Positions 49,723 through 60,253 of a stretch of 64,000 nucleotides of DNA are shown here, one piece after another. The DNA lies in the NCBI RefSeq assembly GCF_963662255.1, contig NC_085048.1, positions 99,988,229 through 100,052,228 of the forward strand, in the 5' to 3' direction. The notes under the pieces are model-generated. The model worked only from the letters and a program-made list of their open reading frames with translations, was not told the origin of the DNA and made no database searches. A program made the position numbers and the translations under genes. Numbering within the stretch: position 1 is the stretch's first letter; each line of letters starts with the position of its first letter. The stretch comes from Cinclus cinclus (taxonomy: Eukaryota; Chordata; Aves; Passeriformes; Cinclidae).

Positions 49723-51357
49723 GTCAGGCAGGCACTGGCAAACCCTCTCCCCTTGCAGAGATGGGTGGCTAAATGGCAGGGGATCCATGCACTTGGCCAT
49801 GGAAGGGCTAGGAGGGAGATGAATGTCCATGGTTGGGAAAGAAGTTGTCTGGCAGCCTTCCTAAATTCTCTCCTCCCCAGTTAGCTTGTCCCATTTTGTG
49901 TGCCCCTTGTGTAGCATCACCATCAGAGCCCAGGGAGCAGGATGCCCTGGTTGTAGCCATTTTTCTGCAGGTGCTTTCTCTCTCAAACTCAGATGGTTTT
50001 AAGCTTGTTGCTTTCTCTCCCTGGTGTAGGAGATGGAACTTGTGGCTTTTTTGTTTGTCAGCAGGGAGTGGCTGGGTTTGGGGTTTTTAGGGGTGTTGTA
50101 AGGACACCTCCCCAGCAGAGCCTCTGAGCACACAGAGGTGTGTTGCTGTCAGGCAGGATTTACTCACACAAGGAAGAGCATCTTCTTGGGATATTGATAG
50201 TGCTTCTGCTGGGATGTTGCTAAGATGTGTGCTGGGAGCATTAATCTCGGTGTAGCAGACAGAATGAGGGATGTCCCTCAGGGAATGTGCTGTGGTCTCT
50301 TGAATTGCTCTGGCCTCCTCAAGAAGGGGCTGTGGTGGAGGAGACCTTTATCTGCACATGCCCAAATAGTTTTGTAGAGGAGTTCCTAGTGCAAGGGGCC
50401 TTCCATATCCCTGCTCTTATTTTTTTTTGTGCCTGAGGATGTGGTTCTCTTTTTGGCTCCTGCTGCTTTTGCAGGTGAGGAACAAAGAGGGTGATGTGAG
50501 CACACAGCTGGTGTGAGCGCAGGAACTCCTAGACATACTTTTGGGAGAACTCCGGGGCTGTCAGCTCACTGCACACCTTAATGCTAGTTAAATAAATCAC
50601 ACTAGCAGGAAGGCTCTAAATTCAGGGATGTGCTTAAGGTACTGGGGAGAATGTGTTCCACAGTAACACTTGGAGCTCTGAGCTGAGGATATTGAGTCAA
50701 ATCCTCAAAAACCAGAGCAGCTCTGCTTCCTGGTGGTGCTGAAAGCATTCTTTGGACAGAGACAGGCCTGCTGGTTTACCTTTTCCTGTCCCCACCATGC
50801 AAAGCAATTTTTCTCCCTCTGCTAGGGTGCTGCTTGCACCTATTAAGCTGCAACTCATCTTCTTCCTCCTCCTCCTTTGCCTTCCCCCTCAAAACGCCTG
50901 TCCTGGCCAGGCCTCTTCCTTGCTGTTTTCTATGATGGAAAATAAAAAGTGTTCCCTGGCCCAAATGGCATAGAAGATTCCTCCACGTGTGGAAATGTGA
51001 TTGGGTGTCTCTGTCCTGCAAAGCCCCATGCTAGCACTTCTCACTGCTGGGCTGGAGCAGTTTGAACCAGGGCTCTAAGAAGTTTTTTAGAGTTCTCCAA
51101 AGAGGAGGTTGGCTATGGAATTGGCCCAGGACCAATACATTTGGGTGTTGTCCACTTCCCAATGTGAGGGTTGGCACAGGATAAAATGTGAGCACAATGC
51201 AGGGTGCTTCGTGCACAGGGGGAGCTTGGTGGGAGGATGACTTTAATCCCCCTAAACACAGCTTAAAAATAAGTTTATGTGATACGTGCAGCTTTTGCTT
51301 CAAACTGGCTGGGGTGTCTGTCATGGCTCCAGAAAACCTTCTCTTCCTGCCATGCAG
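49723..51357 (+). other. RRBP1: RRBP1 intron 7
   Basis: A 1.6-kb intron. The flanking exons are adjacent in the family alignment, so no exon is expected here and none is seen. Confidence 0.8.
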
Positions 51358-51496
51358 GATTACCAACGGGACACAGAGGCGATGCTGCAGAAGAGGCTGG
51401 ATGAGGTCAGCGATGAGCTCCGCAAAACCCAGAGCAGCTACAGGAGCCTGTTGGCAGATGCAGAAAAGACCAAAGGGCAGCAGCAGAGCATTGCTG
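51358..51496 (+). CDS. RRBP1: RRBP1 exon 8: coiled coil
   Basis: Residues 461-506 plus one base. Contains MLQKRLDEVSDELRKTQSSY, matching the mammalian EALQKRLDEVS block. Acceptor ATGCAG; donor CTG|GTGAGA, phase 1. Confidence 0.95.
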
Positions 51497-51841
51497 GTGA
51501 GAAACTGGGATCAGCATGGGGAAGGCTGTAGTGCAGACTGGAGACTTTGAGAGCTCGGAAGAGCCAGCTGGGGCAGGACAAGGTAGATCCAGGGATGAGT
51601 TAGGCTGTGAGGTGTTGGTATGAGCAAGACATGGGCTGGTCTGTTGTTCTATCCCAAGATGTTACTCCGATGCCTCTCTCCTGTGCTGTCCTGCATCCCT
51701 GCCTACCCTTTTCCGTGCCTCCTCAAAGTATCCACCGCCAAGGCTTCTTTGACTAAGATCCTGCATGGACAGAGCAGAGTGGGGAGTCACCAGGTCTGTT
51801 TGCACCTGCCCTACTGTGTTTGTCACCCTTCCCTCCAACAG

Positions 51842-52029
51842 AACTGCAGGCCAAGCTGCTGAACTCCGAGGCAGAGGTTAAAAGTAAGCTGCTGGAGTTG
51901 GACAGTGTGAAAGGGCAACTGCAGGATGTCAGCTCGGAGAATACAAAGCTTCTGGAGAGGATCAAGTCTATCGAAGCTCTGCTGGAGGCAGGGCAGATGC
52001 GGGAGGCAGAAAAAGACGGAGGCCTGCAG
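51842..52029 (+). CDS. RRBP1: RRBP1 exon 9: coiled coil
   Basis: Residues 507-569, the longest internal coiled-coil exon, with LQAKLLNSEAEVKSKLLELD and RIKSIEALLEAGQ. Acceptor CCAACAG; donor CAG|GTTGTG is weaker than average. Phase 0 at its end. Confidence 0.94.
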
Positions 52030-52191
52030 GTTGTGTGCTCGTTTAATTGGGGTGGGAGGAGGGAGTGGGTGACACTGCTTGCACAGTCCCCGATTTATCT
52101 TTGCTCTGGGATCCTCTCTGGGATGCCACAGAAGGGGCTGATCTGTATCACATGCCTGGGGCAGGTAATCAAAGTGCTTTATCTCTTCCAG

Positions 52192-52229
52192 GCAGCCAAT
52201 GAAGCAGAAATGAAGCAGCTGCAGTCAAG
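52192..52229 (+). CDS. RRBP1: RRBP1 exon 10: 38-nt coiled-coil exon
   Basis: A very short exon (12 codons plus two bases) encoding AANEAEMKQLQS and part of an Arg. The length is not a multiple of three, so skipping would shift the frame. Acceptor CTTCCAG and donor AAG|GTGGGT are both good. It corresponds to the ASQAEADQQQTR position of mammalian p180. Confidence 0.88.
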
Positions 52230-52479
52230 GTGGGTCCAGGTGCACATCTTGCAGTGGCACCTCCAGCTTGCTGTCCATGTGTCCCAAGCTTCCTTGAATA
52301 CTGAGCCTGTGGCTGAGGGCTTCCTGCCTTCGAAGCAGGCCTGGGGCTGCCTGGCTGGGAATTCAGTGTCTATCCTAGCCAACAATGCTGCTTAAATAAT
52401 TAATTAGCTCTGTTGCTGGCACATGAAGTCTGACCACTCCTATAGAACAGAGGATTCTGTTGGCATTGGTGCTGAGTGT

Positions 52480-52800
52480 GGGATGTCTCAGGTCCAAGTC
52501 CCTGCTCAAGGCTGGGCCAACCACAGGAAGTTTTTTTTTAGATGTTTCCAGGCATCTCCAAGGATGGAGATTCACCACCATTCTGAGTCCCTATTCCAGT
52601 GTTTGATAACATCTTCCCCCACCCCCCAGCACAGAAAGATTTCCTGGCATTTAACTGGAGTTTCCTATGTCATGAGTCTTGCCTGTTGTTCCATGTCCAT
52701 GTGCTGGGCACATCCAGGCTCTGCATTTGGAGATTTCTCAGATGCCCCCATTGCCAGCAAGCATCCAGCATCCCTCTAAAGGAAGGCAGCTGTTGAGTTG
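52480..52800 (-). mobile_element. Probable degraded CR1 LINE fragment
   Basis: The plus-strand order of short blocks resembles the antisense 3' region of avian CR1 retrotransposons: lead block around 'CCAAGTCCCTGCTCAAGG', then a GGATGGAGATTC-like stretch, TATTCCAGTGTTTGA, an AAAGATTTCCT block and TCCATGTCC. It is heavily mutated and without coding capacity. It lies in intron 10. The identification is from remembered consensus features and not a search. Confidence 0.5.
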
Positions 52801-53292
52801 TCCTGAGAGCCCAAGAGACTTGTGTAGTTCTTCTCAAGGACCTGAACCTTGGTTTGCTCAAACTGAGGGTCCTTTCAGGGCAGAGGGGGGAATCTGAGGG
52901 TGTGGAGGGAACCTGAAGCTTTCTGCTGTCTAGTTGGCAGCCCTGATTTGGGGTTACTCAAGATAGTGGGATGATACTTTGAAAAAGCAGAGTTTGGGCT
53001 CTCTCAGCCTAATGAGTCCACAGATAGGAGCAGTCCCAGTTGTGCAAGATGGAATTCCTGGCCTTTGCATCAGGTTGCTTCTTCCTTTTTTTACCTATGT
53101 ATAGCTGGCCAGTTACTTGATTACTTTTTATTGCTGGTAAGGGGGTGGAAAACCAGATCCCACTCAAGTCCTCCCTCCTGCTGTGTGTAGATCCCAGAGT
53201 AGGCCAGGATAGGAAGGGCTGTGGTTTCCATCTCGGGAGTTTGCTGCCCATGAGGGACTGCTCAGGCTCACTCCTGCATCCTGCCCTTCCAG

Positions 53293-53383
53293 ACTCCAGG
53301 AGAAGACAGACCAGCTCTCAGTCTTGGAAAGGGAGGCTACACAGCTGCGGGAGGCAGTGGAGCAACAGAAGGTGAAAAACAAT
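53293..53383 (+). CDS. RRBP1: RRBP1 exon 11: coiled coil
   Basis: Completes Arg582, then residues 583-612, with REATQLREAVEQQKVKNN, identical in most positions to mammalian p180. Acceptor CTTCCAG; donor AAT|GTACGT, phase 0. Confidence 0.96.
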
Positions 53384-53991
53384 GTACGTGAGTGACAGAC
53401 AACCCATCGTGGTCACCCAGCTGATGGCTCCAGGGTGTGGCCAGAGGCTCTTCCAGCCCCCCATGGAGGCCTGGAGGCATTGCGTCATCTGCCAGAGAGC
53501 AGGAATACCCCTGGCAGACTGTGCAGCTGGAGCTGGTGGGCTGCCTGAGGTGACATGTCTGTCCCTTGTTCTCTTGGAAGGTTTAGGACCTGGTAAGCCA
53601 GAGAGATCCTACCCTGGTAGGGCCAAGGTAATCTCTGAGAAGGCTCCTTCACACCTTCCAGCTCCTCTGCTCCTTATCCCTCTACTGCAAGATGGTGTCA
53701 TTTGTGTGGAGGCCACCTTGCATCCCTGCGCTTGGCCTGTGTCCCCTGCAGGCATCCTGACCATGCTTCTGGAGTTTCTGCCCCATCCAGGGCACTGTCA
53801 GAGCAATGGGGTGTGTGGAGCCACTGGAAAGACTGGGGAGAAAGGAATGCTGGTGGGCATGGGATGGAAGACTCCTGACCAAACCCAATTCCCTAAGTAG
53901 AGGCTTTGAAATCCTTTGCAGTGCCAGCAAGCAGCTTTGTGGCCCTTGGCATGGCATGTGGCTTATTGCCCTCTCTGTGTGGTCTCCACAG

Positions 53992-54084
53992 GACCTTCGG
54001 GAAAAGAACTGGAAGGCAATGGAAGCACTCACCACAGTGGAGAAGGCGTGTGAGGAAAAACTGCTTGCTGCTACAAAAGCAAAG
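53992..54084 (+). CDS. RRBP1: RRBP1 exon 12: coiled coil
   Basis: Thirty-one codons (613-643), starting DLREKNWKAMEALTTVEKAC. Symmetric phase 0/0 exon, as are exons 13 to 19. Acceptor CCACAG; donor AAG|GTGAGC. Confidence 0.96.
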
Positions 54085-54433
54085 GTGAGCCTGGCATTTT
54101 CCAGATGCTGGAAGGGAAACATTCAGCTTCCCCAAGCCACCAGAGAGGCCTGCCCTGGGTTGCCTGCCTGCTTAGGAACAGTGCTGGCTCAACTCTTCTA
54201 CAAGCTTCTCCAAAATTTTTCTCAAAGGCAGTGCATCCCTAGTACTGGTCATGGTTGGAGAACCAGGGAGATGGTTGAACTGGAAGTGATGTTTTTGTGG
54301 TTCCCAGCATTAACAGTTTTCTGTGTTGGCTGGTTTCCCCAGCCCTGTAGGCACAGAAAAGCAGGGCCAGTGTTGTCAGCCTGGCCAGCAGGTGCCCAAG
54401 ACCTCTATTCATTGCAATTTGTCCCTATTTCAG

Positions 54434-54526
54434 GAAGAGCTGGCCCAACAGCTGGACTCGCTCCAGACGCGAACCAAGAACACACTGCTCTCCGCCCTCC
54501 CAGGAGTAACCATGTCCTTACAGCAG
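54434..54526 (+). CDS. RRBP1: RRBP1 exon 13
   Basis: Thirty-one codons (644-674), EELAQQLDSLQTRTKNTLLS followed by ALPGVTMSLQQ. The LP-containing segment breaks the coiled coil, as at the same place in mammals. Phase 0/0. Confidence 0.94.
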
Positions 54527-54631
54527 GTGGGACAGGCTTCATCAGCCCCCCACCCCAGAGCCTCCTCCACATGGGAAGGAGAGGTGTCTAAGCATACTCC
54601 TCCTTTCTTGTTCTCTTTTTTCCAAACTCAG

Positions 54632-54712
54632 GATTATGACACGTGGCTACAGGAGTTTAAGGAGAAGACTGTGGGTTTGCTAAAGCAGCAGATGATCACA
54701 ACAGAGCCACCA
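54632..54712 (+). CDS. RRBP1: RRBP1 exon 14
   Basis: Twenty-seven codons (675-701) with DYDTWLQEFKEKTVGLLKQQ and a terminal EPP. It corresponds to the NYTEWLQDLKEK block in mammals. Acceptor AACTCAG; donor CCA|GTAAGT. Confidence 0.95.
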
Positions 54713-54809
54713 GTAAGTGAAGGCTGGAAAGTGAAGGGGTGAGGGTGTGCTGGAGGGTCACATGTTTCTTCTTCTCATCTCTCTCTCCTTCCCTTCCCTC
54801 TCCTTTTAG

Positions 54810-54899
54810 GATTCAGCTCTTAAATTAAAAGAGGCAGAGGAAGCGCAAAGCACTTTACAAGCAGAATGTGAGCAGTATAGAACGATCCTTGCAGAGACA
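54810..54899 (+). CDS. RRBP1: RRBP1 exon 15: coiled coil
   Basis: Thirty codons (702-731), including LKEAEEAQSTLQAECEQYRT. Phase 0/0; acceptor CTTTTAG, donor ACA|GTAAGT. Confidence 0.96.
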
Positions 54900-55309
54900 G
54901 TAAGTTCCTGCCCTTTTCACTGTGTTGGCTGCCCACTGGAAATCCCTCCAGAGAAGTTCTCCTATTAGCCCAGGTTGTCCATGAGCTCAGAGTGAGCATC
55001 CCTTGGTGTGTTGGAGGGCTACCCTGTGGTAGAGTATTTGTTAGTGAGACAGAGGAACAGGATAAAGGTGAGTTTCTAGAGCTCTTCAGCCTAATTGTGT
55101 TGGAAACCTTGCTGGTAGTGCTGGGATGAGGCACAGCAAGGGCTCTCAGAATAGGGATTAGGAGCCCTCAGCCCCACCTGATTCTGTCAGCTGTTGTTTG
55201 GCCCAAATCCTTGGAGAGGCTTTGAGTATGCCAAGGCTTGGAGCCCTTACACTGCTCAGCCTGGTGGGGGCTGGAGGAGGTTTGAGCTCAGCTGAGGCTT
55301 TGCCCACAG

Positions 55310-55402
55310 GAAGGGATGCTGCGAAACCTGCAGAAGAGTGTGGAGGAGGAGGAGCAGGTGTGGAAGGCAAAGCTCACAGTGTCTGAAGAGGAGCTCCAAA
55401 AG
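55310..55402 (+). CDS. RRBP1: RRBP1 exon 16: coiled coil
   Basis: Thirty-one codons (732-762), EGMLRNLQKSVEEEEQVWKA then KLTVSEEELQK. Phase 0/0; acceptor CCACAG, donor AAG|GTACGT. Confidence 0.96.
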
Positions 55403-56181
55403 GTACGTGTTGGTGACACACCTGGGTTTGGTGCTCTTGGAGCTGGATTTCCAGGAGAAGAGGATCTGTTGGCTAGAAATTGTTTGTGGCCCTCTGTTCC
55501 TGCCAGCTATGAACACCAAGACACAAGAGCTTTTTTTTCTCCCCAGATCTACCCCTCCTGTCACCAAGCCACCTGAGAAAAAGCCCACCTCATGTAGAAT
55601 CTTTCCTCTTGAATGCAGAACTGAGATTGAGCCATTTTCCATGGTCTGGCTGCTCCCCATCCATCATATAGGGTTTTGGAGTTAATTGGGACTGCAGGGA
55701 GGTGGGAGAAGCTGTTGCACAAGAGATGTTTGATTTTTTTAGCCCACTGCTGGCTCCTTCAGTGCCAGCACTGCTGAGGGCTGGTGTAGGATTGCAGAGT
55801 AATGTGGCCAGTGATGGTGTTCATGATGGGAAGAACAACTGGTCCCGAGGGCAGCTCCCAGAGCAATCTTGCCTCTCAGTGGAGAGGAGGTGAATTTCTC
55901 CTTTCCAAAAACTTCAGCATCTAGAGAGTCCTCTTCAAAAACCAGCTTGGCTTTAAGTGCTTTTTCTGGTAGCTTGGCCTCTCTTAATAATGAAGTCCAT
56001 GCCACCTCATTGGAAAGTTGCTGCTTCCAAACCAAAAGTGCTTTCAGCAGGAAGCATGTGCTGGGTCTAGTGCTGGTTTCTTGTGTGTTGAAACCTGATT
56101 GCAGCCACCTGAAATACTGCAGGCAAGAACTATTGCCTTTCTCCACCATTTATGGCCTGTGTTAGACTCAATCTCCCTGGG

Positions 56182-56210
56182 AAGGAGAGCTCCTCTCTGG
56201 AGCTCTCCTT
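56182..56210. repeat. Perfect 12-bp inverted repeat in intron 16
   Basis: AAGGAGAGCTCC and its exact reverse complement flank a 5-nt loop (TCTCT). It lies about 100 nt upstream of the exon 17 acceptor, so a hairpin could form near the branch region. Function unknown. Confidence 0.85.
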
Positions 56211-56310
56211 GGATGGGTACAGGATAAAGTGGGAAAGGTGGCAGTCAAACAGCAGCCAGTTTTTGATTGAAACAAAGGTACTCAATGTCTTCTGATCCTT
56301 TCTGCTTCAG

Positions 56311-56382
56311 TCACACCTGCAGCTGAAGTCTCTGGAAGGTGTGGTGGAGAAGTTGAAAGCAGATCTGCAAAGCACAGATCAG
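56311..56382 (+). CDS. RRBP1: RRBP1 exon 17: coiled coil
   Basis: Twenty-four codons (763-786) with LEGVVEKLKADLQSTDQ. Phase 0/0; acceptor GCTTCAG, donor CAG|GTGAGG. Confidence 0.95.
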
Positions 56383-56559
56383 GTGAGGTGTTTTGGGGAA
56401 GGGAGGTCTCTGCATGGGTGCTGGAGAGGCACATGCTGTGCTTGGGTAGGCCCCATCTCCTGACTTGGCTTGGGGAGGGCAGACTTTAACCATGGCATGT
56501 TTGAGATGTGTTGGACCTAAATTAACCCACCCCCTGCTGCTTTCCTCTCTTTTATGCAG

Positions 56560-56655
56560 CTAAAGGAATACACCTCTCTTCTGGAAACACAACTGGAAAA
56601 TCACTTGGAGACAGCCAGCTCTGAACGCCAGAACTACACAAAAGAAGTTGAAGCT
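56560..56655 (+). CDS. RRBP1: RRBP1 exon 18: coiled coil
   Basis: Thirty-two codons (787-818), LKEYTSLLETQLENHLETAS then SERQNYTKEVEA. Phase 0/0; acceptor ATGCAG, donor GCT|GTAAAT. Confidence 0.94.
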
Positions 56656-57121
56656 GTAAATGTGGAGGCTGTTGCCTTCTTCACCTTTTTCTAACCCTGC
56701 CTGCCCGCCCATGCAGGTTTTGAGGATTTGAGGAGTGCCCTGGGCATCTGAGAAGTGCCCCAGGGATCCTCAGCTTTGCAAAGAAGGGGAATGCAGATGG
56801 AGATGGTTGCTCCAGTCTGGGTTTTAGACTCCTAAAGCCAATAGTCATGGGCAAGGTGATGGGTCCGGGAGATCTCTATGGAGGTACTGTCTGCTGCTCC
56901 TGGGTGGCCTATGTGGTTTCTGTGGCTCAGGTGAGACAGACCTGTCCCATGGCTGTCTCTGCTTCAGCAGGCATCAGCAGGCAGGTCAGCATGTGATGAC
57001 ACCATGACCTCTTTGGGAAGATGTTGCATCATAAAAAAAACTTCCCCGAGCCAGAGTACAAAAACTAAGTGCATAAAAGGAGTTGGGTTTTTTTTTTTTC
57101 CTTTCTTTTCCTCCTTGGCAG

Positions 57122-57205
57122 TTGAGGCAGCTCTTGTCAGAGTCCCAGGAGCAGCTGGAGGCAGCAAAGACTGAAACACAGAAGCAGAGCAAGGAGCTGG
57201 CCCTG
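57122..57205 (+). CDS. RRBP1: RRBP1 exon 19: coiled coil
   Basis: Twenty-eight codons (819-846), LRQLLSESQEQLEAAKTETQ then KQSKELAL. Phase 0/0; acceptor TTGGCAG after a strong T/C tract, donor CTG|GTAAGG. Confidence 0.96.
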
Positions 57206-57530
57206 GTAAGGAGGGATCCTGGGAGATGCACTGCTGGGTCCTTGGGGCTGGTTTGCATAGCACTTGTGGGGCCAGCACCCTTCCTTGTGGCTGAGGGAGG
57301 TCAGGAAGGCACAGCCATTGCATGGGCAAACCTGATGCTGTTGGGGACCACACATTCAGAGGTGATTACTGGGACCCAGGAGGAGATTTCTGTTTGCCTA
57401 TCTTCCTGTGATGGGAGTGGGAAGGAAGGGAGAGCTGCAAGGCTTGCTCAAGCTGGTGTGTAGCAGAAAAACCCAGCTGCCCCACCACTGGACGCCACAA
57501 CACCACCCTGGGGCAGGGGTTTGTGCGTGC

Positions 57531-57556
57531 ATCCATCCATCCATCCACCCATCCCT
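57531..57556. repeat. (ATCC)n microsatellite in intron 19
   Basis: Short tetranucleotide ATCC/CATC array of about six units, with one imperfect unit. Confidence 0.9.
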
Positions 57557-57790
57557 GAGCAGGATGAGGTAGAAGCATTTGCTCTGCACCTCTGGGAGCT
57601 GTTAAGCCTCCAGCTGCCCAGGTTAGATACCACTGTCCTGCTGTAGCAGAAACTGAGGTGGTTTTCCAAGCATTCCAGCTTGTGTGCAAGCCCAAAAGCT
57701 GGCAGGCTTTATCTGTAGGCCCCTGTGGGTTGTATGAAGGCTGTGGCACAGGGATATGCCACTGAGCCAGGCTTGCTGGTCATCCCTCAG

Positions 57791-57863
57791 CTCAGGCAGC
57801 AGCTGAGAGAGGCAAAGAACCATATACAGGAGGGAGAAGTAATGGAGTTACAATCTGAGCCAG
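57791..57863 (+). CDS. RRBP1: RRBP1 exon 20 (3' end ambiguous)
   Basis: Begins in phase 0 with LRQQLREAKNHIQEGE, matching the mammalian RQQLSEMKSHVEDGD block. The strongest donor, CAG|GTGAGC, ends the exon at 57863 in phase 1, but exon 21 starts in phase 0. An internal donor, GAA|GTAATG, ends the exon at 57838 in phase 0 and joins cleanly. Alternatively a small exon of 3n+2 nt lies in the following intron. My 981-residue count uses 57838. Confidence 0.8.
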
Positions 57864-58740
57864 GTGAGCCTGCACCCCTGGTTAGGTTAGGGTGGTGAGA
57901 CCTCTCCTGGGGAGGCTCTGACCCGTAAACATGTCCCATGCCCTGTGTCACCATTTCTCACCACATGGAGAACTGCACACGACTCTGCTCAGGGCTGTCA
58001 CAGCTGTGTTGTGTTCCATCCTGTGCTAGGAGGAAACAGCCCAGCACCACCCCATTAACCATGTATCCTGTTCCTATAGGGAACACAGCAGTCAGCTTTC
58101 ACCAGGCTGTTCCCCTTGGGAGCCCTCTGTCCTGTCATCAGGCTGGCAAGCTTTGGGAGATGCAGGCAGGACATGCTGCAAGCCCTTGGGCCAGCACTGC
58201 CATGTGACAGTACCCTGTGGGGTTCAGAATCTCTTCAGAGGAAGGGGACAACACCCTGACAAAGCTGTGCTGGGATTCCCTTCCCAGTTGGAGAATTAGG
58301 ATTACAGAGGCTTCATAAATCTTTCTAGAGCTGGGCTGAGGGCATTAGCAGCAGCTGTTCCCTTCCAGGCTGACACCTCTTACCAGTGGCAGTGCTCTGT
58401 CTTTCTCCTTTAATCCTGTTGACTGTGGAGACTTCTCACAGTCATGGGGTCTTGCCAGGCACATCTTTCTCTGTGGGATGCCTCTCATCCCACATCCCAG
58501 ATGGAGCTGCCTGAGGAGCAAGCATAATTGGGCAGTGCTAAGCCAGGCTCCAGGCTCACCATCAGCAATCTCCCAGCAGAGGGGGAATGCTGGTACCTAT
58601 TGCCCTTTGGTGCCATGGGGAGAGTTTCTGTTTTTATTTCTCCTGTCCAGCCCAGCTCTCTTGATGGTGTCTCTGCTAGCTCGTTTCTTGAGTTTTATTA
58701 AAATTTTATTTCTGGTTGTTTTCCCCTCTTCTCGACACAG
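57864..58740 (+). other. RRBP1: RRBP1 intron 20, may hide a small exon
   Basis: Mammalian p180 has a Pro/Ala/Glu-rich stretch between the exon 20 and 21 blocks that has no counterpart in the exons listed. One weak candidate is 58030-58062: acceptor TGCTAG, 33 nt, phase 0, weak donor CAT|GTATCC. It fits only if exon 20 ends at 57838. I found no phase-1 candidate without a stop. Confidence 0.3.
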
Positions 58741-58824
58741 TTGAAAACCCAGCTGGAGCAGAACGAAACACTAGCAGAAAAGGAGCAAATGCTGCGGCAA
58801 AAGCTGGCACGGGAGCTGGAGGAG
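58741..58824 (+). CDS. RRBP1: RRBP1 exon 21: coiled coil
   Basis: Twenty-eight codons (863-890), LKTQLEQNETLAEKEQMLRQ then KLARELEE. The LKTQLE start matches mammals exactly. Acceptor CGACACAG; donor GAG|GTGGGT, phase 0. Confidence 0.95.
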
Positions 58825-59296
58825 GTGGGTGTGGGTGAGGAGGATACTAGGGTTTGCAAAGCCTTTCTGGATTCTCAACTGCTAATGAAGCCCAAAAATT
58901 AATTTGAATTAATCTGAAGGCTTTTCCCCATCACTGTCCACACCTCAGTCATCACTGTGAGACATTCCCTCCCACATCTGAAGGACCTTCATACAGCAGC
59001 TGTGCTAAAGCCATGTAGCACCACTGGTCCCTCGAGTTCAGCTCTCCCAGTCCCCCCATGTCTTGTGCCGGCTTTTTTCCTTTAAAGGGTTATAGGCCTT
59101 AGCTGGATTTCCTGCTGCTCCAAGTGAGAAATGCCATCTCCCTGGTGGATACTGGATCAGCACAAGCAATGTGTCTGTACTACCCAACCCTTCAGCAGGA
59201 CACACCCAGTGGGTTACTCAGGGATGGCTGGAAGAGGATGTGTGGGAGATGCCAGCACCACTGGCTTCTGTACTTACTAAATGTGTCCCTTTCCAG

Positions 59297-59395
59297 GCCC
59301 AGAGCTTAGCACGCAGCTTGCAAGCAGAGCTGGAAAAGCTGAGGCTGGCTGAACATGCAGCAGCTTCAGACAAGGAGGAGACCCAGCATCTCAAG
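59297..59395 (+). CDS. RRBP1: RRBP1 exon 22: coiled coil
   Basis: Thirty-three codons (891-923), AQSLARSLQAELEKLRLAEH then AAASDKEETQHLK. Phase 0/0; acceptor TTTCCAG, donor AAG|GTGAGT. Confidence 0.95.
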
Positions 59396-59841
59396 GTGAG
59401 TTGGCTGTGCCACGACAGCAAAAGTCATGTCCGAGCAAGACTACGGGCGTGATTTATCATTTCTGAGGATTGGGGAATGAGGCCCATGGTTACCCTGCAG
59501 GAGAGCGCTAAGAGCTCCACCATGGCTAAAGGACAGCAGCACCACAGCCACTGCATCCCTGCAGGCTGAGATCAGTGTGATATCCTGAGCAAACACTCAC
59601 AGGCTGGGCTTTTCACACACTGGGAAACTATCCAGTCCTAGCCCATAGCCTCTCCAGGGAGCCAGAGAGAGCTTTGGGGGTGCTTGTTCTCCCTGTTGAG
59701 TTGGGAACTGGGTGTTCCCCTGGCCTGTGGTGACTGAGACAACTTGATGCAGTTCCAAGGTGGCCTGAGGTGTTTTGAAGGGAAGGTCACCAGGTGGCAA
59801 AGGGAGGCTCAGGCAGGTGCCCTCTTTTGACTGCCATGTAG

Positions 59842-59978
59842 GAAAGATTTGAAAAACTAAAAAAATTAACAAAGGACCTGGGCTTGGCAGCAACCAAACT
59901 ACAGGAGTTACTGAAGGTTACCCAGGATGAACTGGCCAATAGAGAGAAATGGTGAAGAAGTTGAAAGACCAGGAAACG
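59842..59978 (+). CDS. RRBP1: RRBP1 exon 23, with 1-nt frameshift
   Basis: Encodes ERFEKLKKLTKDLGLAATKL and QELLKVTQDELANREK in the expected frame, then reads TGG TGA, stopping at 59953-59955 (960 residues). Directly after, in the +1 frame, VKKLKDQET continues the family pattern to the donor ACG|GTACTG. The exon is 137 nt, one short of the 138 needed to enter exon 24 in phase 0. The missing base lies within or next to GAGAAATGG at 59944-59952, beside an A run. Either an assembly error, a real frameshift allele, or a switch to the donor ATG|GTGAAG at 59952, which would give a different C-terminus ending at 60365. Confidence 0.9.
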
Positions 59979-60253
59979 GTACTGGTGGTGGCCATGTCCC
60001 TCCCCTTGATGCTGGTGAAGGCCCTGGGGCACTGTGCAGCAGGCAGGGCTTTAATAGTGGAGGCAAGGTGGTCCTTGCTGCCAGAAACCATTTGGGTGGC
60101 TTTTGGGAAGCCCTGAGAACACATGAAATGGTGGTCAAGGTTCTCCCTGCCCCGCAGGCAGGACCTGGCCTGTGAAATGCTTTGGGCCTTGAGCTGCCAT
60201 AAGAATAAGGGTGAGGCCTGGCTGAGTAACGCAGTTCTTTTTTCATTCTCCAG

